NCBI GenBank assembly: GCA_022818135.1
Contig: JAFMSR010000015.1
Span: 4,691,999-4,755,998 of the forward strand
Direction of reading: 5' to 3'
Length of the DNA: 64,000 nucleotides
Source: Saxidomus purpurata
Lineage: Eukaryota; Mollusca; Bivalvia; Venerida; Veneridae
Shown here: positions 57,516 through 64,000 of the stretch, piece after piece
How positions within the stretch are numbered: the stretch's first letter is position 1
Layout: each line of letters starts with the position of its first letter
Position numbers and translations under genes: made by a program
The notes under the pieces: generated by a model
What the model was told of the DNA's origin: nothing
The model's input: only the letters and a program-made list of their open reading frames with translations
Database searches by the model: none

Positions 57516-60102
57516 AGGTCCCATTGATTGAAAAAATTTCTTTTTATCATTTGAATATTATTCGTCAGCAAATGCAAATGTGACAATTTTTATCGAAAAA
57601 TACTGAGTGGTTATCTGTCCGTAAGTCCATAAAGTTCTCAAAAACACATCTGTACGGAAAGTGACGATAATATTTTCGGAAACATACGAACGGCAGTTTC
57701 GGAATCGCTAGCCTGGAGTGACGTCATTTGCAGTACAATCGTGTCCGATAACAGGTACTCTAACAACAACGAAAGCGATAATTTCATCTTATTAGGCATC
57801 TTCAGAGAGTAGAGATGAACATATGTTGAGCCCGTAACGCATAGAACGAAGTCCGTGTAATGTTATAAAATTATTTGATTATAGTATAAAGATACAGGAG
57901 TTATGTCGAGTTTTTTTTATATGCAAATGACACCAGCTTCTGTTTCTGTTTGTTTCTATCAAAATAAAATCTATGTATTATTCTTAAATGTGTAAGAAAA
58001 GTACCATGCAAATGTATCGAAACGATCTAAATGTACGCATGCACATGAGTTACAAACTATACAAATATGGACGATATTATATTTCCATTGATGATGAAAA
58101 TGAGAACACAAATGCTCGATCTAATTACAATATCTAAAATGATGAGCTTGATTTTCCATGACACGTTTTCTTGTGGGTAGTATAAGAATTAGATTTACAA
58201 TTGAATTAAGAATGTAAATCAAAATAGGTTACACGATTTTGTTGGTTAAAAACAATTCTGACGCAAATCTATTTGAAAACTCTTTATAATTAAAATCGCG
58301 ATATCTACCTAAATACGTGTCAAATTTCACTTTAAAAAAAATATTTCATTCGATTACATAAAATGTGTCATCGGCAACCAAAAAGATAACAGAACAGAAC
58401 AGAACAGATGTTTTATTTACAGATCAGACTTGAACACTAACAGTTCCTCGTCTTTCATATTTACATGCATGCGCTTAACAAACACAGCGAGAGTGACAAA
58501 TTATTACATACATATAACATATAACAAAAGAATATGAACAGTATTGCTACACACAAAAAGTCATATCATATGGTAGAGAAACAAAATAAATCGGAGTTAA
58601 AAAACAATTTATTAACAAAAAAGATATATTTTCTGAACATTTATAGGGTTGCTGGAAACTTTCTTTTGCTGAATTGCTTTTTATCAAGTTGTATATAGCT
58701 CTATTTATGTTTTTCAAGATTGAAACTTGAAAACAAATATAATGGTTTCATAATTTTAATTGGGCACTTTGCATGTTAATAAACTATATTGTTGTTGTTT
58801 TTGTTGTTGTATATTGTTGTGTAATTATCAAATGCAATTGACCAGTGTGCAATATGCAATAATGTGTGACCAGTTAGATTGCTGGCAGGGGGGCGCCAAT
58901 TAACAACAAATCATATCGCATCCTTTGTTGTGACTTATGCCCTTGGGCTAGATTAACTGTAGTTCCTTCAATGGTTAGATTTACGTTAATTATTAACCAT
59001 TGCAACGTTGTTAAAACGAGATATTGTTTAAGAATTTAAAACTTTTATGGATTACTGGAGTGTTCCGCACCGTGTAAGTTAAACTTCTAGTAGAGTAACA
59101 GTTAAATTCTATATAGGGCCTTTGTTCTACATTATTTTTTTTTATATGATTTTAAATATAACTGCCAGCTTTTGTTATAAAGACTAGATCTTAAAATCAT
59201 GTGTCTTAAATATTATCATAATATTCTGTAATAAAATACATTTTGTAACAAAAGTTTCAACCTAACATCCTCGTATATGATGTAATTTGACATGATTTAA
59301 GTTATAGAAGTGAAGTTCTAGATTGGAAAAGTTTGTAACAAACAAAGTCTAAATCTTGTTATAAGAAACTTATTCCTTAAGAAAATACTTAAATTGAATA
59401 GATCGAGATCATTCTACAAAGGTCGAATTATAAATACATTTTCTGTCTTTATGTCGTGCAAGACTTTCAACGCTTGCCCATTTCACGCAGTTGCTACTCT
59501 AGAATTTTGAAACGTTCGTCATACAGTCACATGAAGTTCGGACCCGAAAAGTTATTTTTATAAAACACCCCGGGCCGACCATAAAAGCATATATAATTCG
59601 TATTATGTATGCTTGATAGTCACGCCGGGGTGTTTTATAAGAATGACAAATTTCATTCGACTGCGGTTCGTCCCTATTGTCTTAGTCACTGACTTTTAAT
59701 ATTAGAGTCCCAAGGTTACTGGTGTAGGCTTATTCTCTCACTCCATTTGTTGCTGCATCCACCCAGAACACACTAGGCGCCTCCCATTTACAAAAAAATT
59801 TAAATAGTACCTTAATCGCGTTTTACACGGAGATTTGTGTGCTCGTTTACTATAATCAATGTAACGGATCTTTCTCGAGTCCTGCAAGTGACGTCACACG
59901 GAAACTTTTCCGATATTTTACGGAAGTCGCCGAGGATCGTAATATTTGCGTTTCGGTGAAATACCGGCCAATTTGTATTGGTGATTTATGTCCCAATAAA
60001 CACGTTTCTTGTCGAAAATTTCCGCCCAACTGGGTTCAGTGCACTTAATTAACAAATGGCTTACAAAATATTAACAGGTGAAATTTTCAATCAATGGGAC
60101 CT
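57516..60102. mobile_element. 2587-bp TIR element in a TTAA site, no transposase
   Basis: Ends AGGTCCCATTGATTGAAAAA and, in reverse complement, AGGTCCCATTGATTGAAAAT; left flank TTAA (57512-57515), right flank TGAA (60103-60106). Duplication block 1 has one TTAA at 8113-8116 and no insert, so the insertion followed the block duplication or was lost from block 1. The longest internal frames are about 70 codons with no domain. It contains a hairpin at 59558-59640. Likely a non-autonomous piggyBac/Kolobok-type element; superfamily is inference. Confidence 0.92.
59558..59640. repeat. Perfect 16-bp hairpin inside the 2.6-kb element
   Basis: TTATAAAACACCCCGG (59558) and CCGGGGTGTTTTATAA (59625), 51-base loop with a further weak inner pairing. 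May be an internal end of a nested element or a structural feature of the host element. Confidence 0.9.
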
Positions 60103-60881
60103 TGAAGATATAAGCTGTTTGCTTTTTGTAAACAACACTCTGCAAAGCACCACTATTTAAAGAAACAAATTTGCCCATATTGGAAGCCAGAAGATGTAGT
60201 TGTAAAATCTAGGTTAAAATGGTTTTTTTGTAAGCAGAACGAACTGAATGGAACGCTTGGTTTAGATCCAAATAGTCCCAGTGTAAAATATACAGAATAA
60301 CATTCATACAAACAAAAACACTAAAAGACATGTTAAGACATTTCAACACCATTATTCCTTGATTCTTTTGAATTACAAAGTGTATAAAATCGCATAAGCA
60401 AAGGTAATTTCAGATCGTACAGAAATACCAATTTGATTAAAAACGCTATGCTATGAGGATCTGGGGACGACCAATAGAAGGTCACGTGCGGACGTTTCCC
60501 ATCTCCGTACAGTCATGTACAGAATCAGGATAAACAGTATAGCACGTCATTTTTTTACCACTAAATCAGAAATATGTTACGGTAGCATGTTTTCCGTGTT
60601 CTATTTTATAGTGTATTTTGTATTCTATATATGTTCATAATTCACGTAAAATATCCACGAGACCATAACTTATCAATAGCAAAATTTGCACTGAAAAAAA
60701 CCTAATCAAACATTTTTGTTTTCATTTAATTATCTGACATTGCACTTAAACAGTTAAATACGCACAAGAGGAACACCAAAACCTTAACTAATGAGTATAG
60801 TAAGAGAACCATTTTCCATCGCGCATTCAGAGCGTGTGCACAATTCAAATTTTGTGAAGCGTCAACTTGAGTGTTACACAT

Positions 60882-60887
60882 TATAAA
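60882..60887 (+). promoter_or_regulatory. TATA-like box upstream of C1q copy 2
   Basis: TATAAA, same position relative to ATG as in copy 1. Conserved with the surrounding 100 bases, but 24 bases before ATG is close. Confidence 0.25.
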
Positions 60888-60910
60888 GTAGGTAAACGTT
60901 AGCGTATGCA

Positions 60911-61625
60911 ATGGCAGGACTTCGCAATTTTATTATTTTCTGCCTTTTCTTTCTTAATCTGAAATATGTAAAACCTGACTCATTCACTGCAGAATTTGTG
61001 TTTGATGCTCTTTCAAGAAGATTGGATTACGTTATGCAAGAAGTTAACGTTGTAAAATCTGATATTAAAGATATAAAATTGGAGATTAATGATATCGGAC
61101 AAAAAATAGAAAATATCGAAGAAAAGGTTTCAAATGTCAGTAAAATAACGGAAAAGAAAGGTGAGGGATTGTCAAATTCGGTGACGTCTGAAAAATTTGA
61201 AAGACAGGCAAAATCATTACACAGGATGTTAGCAGCTGAAAAAGCTAAATTGCGGAAAACGACCGATCGAGTTCGAAATATGTTTAGTGAATTTGAATTG
61301 AACTTTAGATCACAGTTGTCGATAACAAATATCTCTCTTGTTAATTCGATAGAAAATCTTCGGCAAACCCTGACGGATCACCAGAACGAAACAGACGCTA
61401 CTTTGTTAACTATAAGGAATGAAACAGACGTTAGAATGAAGGAAATTAACAACACGGTCTTAGAGATGTCAAAGGACTCATCGAAAAAGATACATGAAGT
61501 GGAAGAAACCATCAGCGAAGAAGTTAAAGCCGATTTGAAAAGTGTGAAAAACAAGTTACGCAGGAAATTACAATCTGAACTCGCCAATCTTACAGCCAAA
61601 CTAACTCTGCTAGAGAAAAAACATG
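60911..61625 (+). CDS. Coiled-coil C1q-domain secreted protein, copy 2, exon 1
   Basis: Same 715-base exon as copy 1: signal peptide, then coiled coil, donor ATG|GTAAGT at 61626. About 6 differences in the first 627 bases compared with copy 1, but 17 in the following 70, which change the end of the coiled coil (VKNKLRRKLQSELANLTAKL here, VKHEFSSRLHSEVTTLTAKL in copy 1). The frame is intact. The C1q exon should lie about 550 bases past the window end, judging by the copy-1 intron. Likely an expressed paralogue with the same secreted role. Confidence 0.9.
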
Positions 61626-61782
61626 GTAAGTCTACATAATGTAGGTATTAACCCATTTATACCTAGATCGTTTACCAATGAGATCTTTTTACTTACAATC
61701 TGGGCAAGACTAATTCTTTAATTACAAATGTAAATAGGGGTGTTTCGTAGAAAAGGAGTTGGAAAGTGAATAAGTTCTCTTG

Positions 61783-61889
61783 TGGGAAACAGCCGATCAT
61801 CGTCAAAATACGTTTAGTGATTTTCAATCGAACTTATACTAGATCACAATTTTCGTTGAAGAATATCTCTTTTGTTAATTCGATAGATG
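61783..61889 (+). pseudogene. Relic of C1q exon 1 in intron of copy 2
   Basis: Counterpart of 10276-10381, closely similar to it and more distant from either functional exon. It contains ATACGTTTAGTGATTTTCAA and TTGTTAATTCGATAGATGA. Confidence 0.85.
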
Positions 61890-62504
61890 AGCCTATATAA
61901 ATTTCACCTTATTTAACGGTCTATCTAAGAAGTCCAACAAAGATACAAAGTTCTGATTAACAGTTGTGTTTTTGCGTTTAAATTAAGAAATAAGTTTTGA
62001 TCAGGATTTCATACCCTTTTTACCAATTTTACTGTAGTAGATTTATATAAAAAGTGAAAGTTATTAGCAAACATCCAGGGGCACAATATATTTGCTGATT
62101 AGTTGTCTATAGTTTTGTTGACGATATTGTTTTTATACTGTCAAAAAATACACATTTTTAAATCTAGAGACCCGCATAGTTTCAAAGTTGATTGATCAAG
62201 GCATGGCCCTTTAATGGCATAAGACATTAACAAAAACACATGCAATAACAAATACAACTGAAGTTTTGAGCAAATATTTCACATATGAGTGGATAATGAG
62301 GTGACCTATCACATAGTGACAAACATTCAATTTAGAGCATACTAATAAAATCTTTTTTGCAAAATAGTGCTGTGAAATTTTAACAATGTTTTTTCTTCAC
62401 AATTCATCAATTGTGAGACCTTCAAGGTATTAGGATTTTTTTACATAATAATGATTTAAGTATTTTTTTAGTGCATATAAAAAGGTAATGAAATTCATCA
62501 CCCT

Positions 62505-62755
62505 AAAGCTCAGCATAAGAGGTCGAGTGGATATAATTGCTGTCATATATTCGTTTAACATCTCACTAAGGGTAAGCGGTTCGATTCACGCTACTGATCA
62601 GTCTCTCAATTTGAGAAAGCAGGTATATTCTTACGGAAGATGGTAGTCTAGTACTTGTCCTTCCCAGGAAAGCAGTCAAATAAACTGCATGTCGCTAAAT
62701 AAACAATCTACTTCTGAACAGAAGAAAAAACTGAAATCTAGTGAAATAAGGACCT
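62505..62755 (+). mobile_element. tRNA-derived SINE (family 1), plus strand
   Basis: A-box AGGTCGAGTGG and B-box GCGGTTCGATTCACG, then ATTTGAGAAAGCAGGTATAT, TTACGGAAGATGGTAGTCTA and TTCCCAGGAAAGCAGTCAAA, aligning with 39283-39490. It is in the 1-kb insertion specific to duplication block 2. Confidence 0.8.
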
Positions 62756-63448
62756 GTGATTTTTCATTTAACTTTGGCTCTTGAACTCATATGACTAATT
62801 TATAAAAGAACTTTTATTGTCGTATCAATTTTAAGTAGTTTTCATTTTCAAGCATGAGACTTTGAATGTTTACTTTAAACAGAAAACTTGTCTACACGTA
62901 AAAACTGACTTAAGTTTAACAATTAATTAAAGGGTTGCTTAAGGAACAATTGTTCGGTTCCTTTTTTTTTCAAATTCTGACCGATAGAACTGGACAATAC
63001 ATAATGTCAACTACCGTCGTGTACGGTACAATCGAACCTTGACAGGTTGCTTTTTGTAAACTCGTTTTTCAATTATAGATGAAAGGTGCTTTGTCTTTTT
63101 GCTACTTATCCTTGTGTCACCGGCGGTATCACTTCTGCTACTTATTCGGCTTTTTCATTTTTTTTTCAAAAAATACTCTTTGTTATAGCTTAAATTAAGT
63201 CTGCATGGCTTTAAAACAGTTAGATATTGGTAATGTGAAAGAATGACGACGACATTTTTGGTATCACCGGCAGTATCTCTTCTGTTACTTATTCGCGTTT
63301 TAATAAGGAATAAGCAACCAGTTCCTTATTCATTATTCGACTTTTTTTTCATTTAAAAAAAGGCTCATTGTAATAGCTTAAATCAAGTTTGCTTGGGCTT
63401 AAAAAAGTTAGATTAATAGTTACTGTCATGAGCACGAGGTTCAGATCG

Positions 63449-63536
63449 AAATATCCGTTACCGAGGGTAACTGTTTCGGCGGGAACGAGGCTCTGCCGAG
63501 TTCCCACAAAACAGTTACCAGAGGTGACGGATATTT
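63449..63536. mobile_element. Foldback element, copy 2 of the intronic pair
   Basis: Paralogue of 11784-11871. Arms pair better here (ATATCCGTTACCGAGGGTAA with GTTACCAGAGGTGACGGATA). Confidence 0.78.
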
Positions 63537-64000
63537 CCATCTGAGCCAAGTGTGTCATGATGCAAACTTTTTCTTGCATACCGTCTTGCACTTTAAAGTA
63601 GATTTCTAAATGCAAACTCATCAAAATGATGAATTATCATGAAAAACAAACGATTTTCCGACTTCTTGTTTAGGAAAGTGACGTCACAATGTTTATAACG
63701 TAACGTCATAAGTAATTCACGAGAGTCGTCTGGCATAGGAGGGGTGCCAGACCGGTTTTTCCGGCATGGGCAAAATCACCGGAAATGCCGTTCCGATATG
63801 CAAGAAATTGGTAATGTGAAAGAATGATGATGAATAAGTAACCAGTTCCTTATTCTTTATTAGAAAAATGAATAAGGAATAAGTAACCAACTTTGTAGCC
63901 ATGCCCAAGTATTGTTTTAACGCATTTAATTTGATACATTAAAATGTTGACGCTTTTATAAATAATTTCAGGGGAAAGTATCACTTAGTAAAATCCTTTT

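Larger units (their letters stand above)
56350..64000. repeat. Segmental duplication block 2 carrying C1q copy 2
   Basis: Direct-orientation partner of 7353-12297, expanded by insertions at about 56993-57469, 57516-60102 and 62236-63221. The last of these contains a SINE and a local re-duplication of GTATCACT.CTGCTACTTATTC-type sequence found again at 63260. It runs off the window within the intron of copy 2. Confidence 0.92.

Noticed and set aside
59839..60048. 70-codon frame in the 2.6-kb element as a transposase remnant
   Set aside because: No DDE/DDD motif or similarity that I recognise, and far too short.

Overview
This window looks like nuclear DNA from a bivalve mollusc, most likely a venerid-type clam. 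It is AT-rich, with small exons separated by long introns, GT-AG splice sites, a coiled-coil C1q-domain gene (a family greatly expanded in bivalves), non-LTR and LTR retrotransposon relics, tRNA-derived SINEs and many inverted-repeat elements. The organism call is inference; no single marker gene proves it. A 500-base run of N (15580-16079) is an assembly gap.

Real genes are few. (1) A secreted coiled-coil/C1q protein gene occupies 9434-13256 (+) in two coding exons. A second copy starts at 60911 (+); its first exon is complete and its C1q exon lies beyond the right edge. Both sit in a segmental duplication (7353-12297 versus 56350-64000). (2) A cytochrome P450 gene runs on the minus strand from about 34794 to 23476. 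Nine exons were found: helix-C WxxxR, I-helix AGxDT, K-helix ExxR and the Cys heme-ligand loop are all visible. The N-terminal exon was not found, one exon carries a one-base frameshift, and one intron uses a GC donor. (3) A decayed plus-strand gene, 38097 to about 47036, encoded a transmembrane protein with Sushi and Ig-like domains; every exon has stops or frameshifts.

The rest is repeats. 0-5.7 kb: a hexamer-based satellite, the first copy (A) of a 3-kb duplication, and a 21-bp minisatellite. 7-13 kb: C1q block 1 with a large palindrome. 15-18 kb: a short duplication around the gap, one copy interrupted by a TTAA-flanked MITE. 19.4-22.2 kb: copy B of the 3-kb duplication. 23.5-34.8 kb: the P450 gene with repeat-filled introns. 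33-37.9 kb: a 170-bp array element, a 145-bp array element and a Ty3/gypsy gag-protease fragment. 38-47 kb: the Sushi/Ig pseudogene, its introns filled with foldback and long-TIR elements and a second, inverted 145-bp array element. 47-54 kb: MITE, hairpin and three non-LTR fragments. 54.6-55.2 kb: two inward-facing tRNA-like heads. 56.3-64 kb: C1q block 2, disrupted by a 2.6-kb TIR element.

Because several blocks occur twice, the window holds its own empty-site controls for mobile-element insertions. The strongest leads are: a sharply bounded 70-bp divergent patch between the two otherwise near-identical C1q first exons (probable gene conversion); a decayed piece of that exon inside the following intron; the membrane Sushi/Ig architecture; and the opposed 145-bp-period elements. 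All coordinates and alignments were read by eye; no database search was run.
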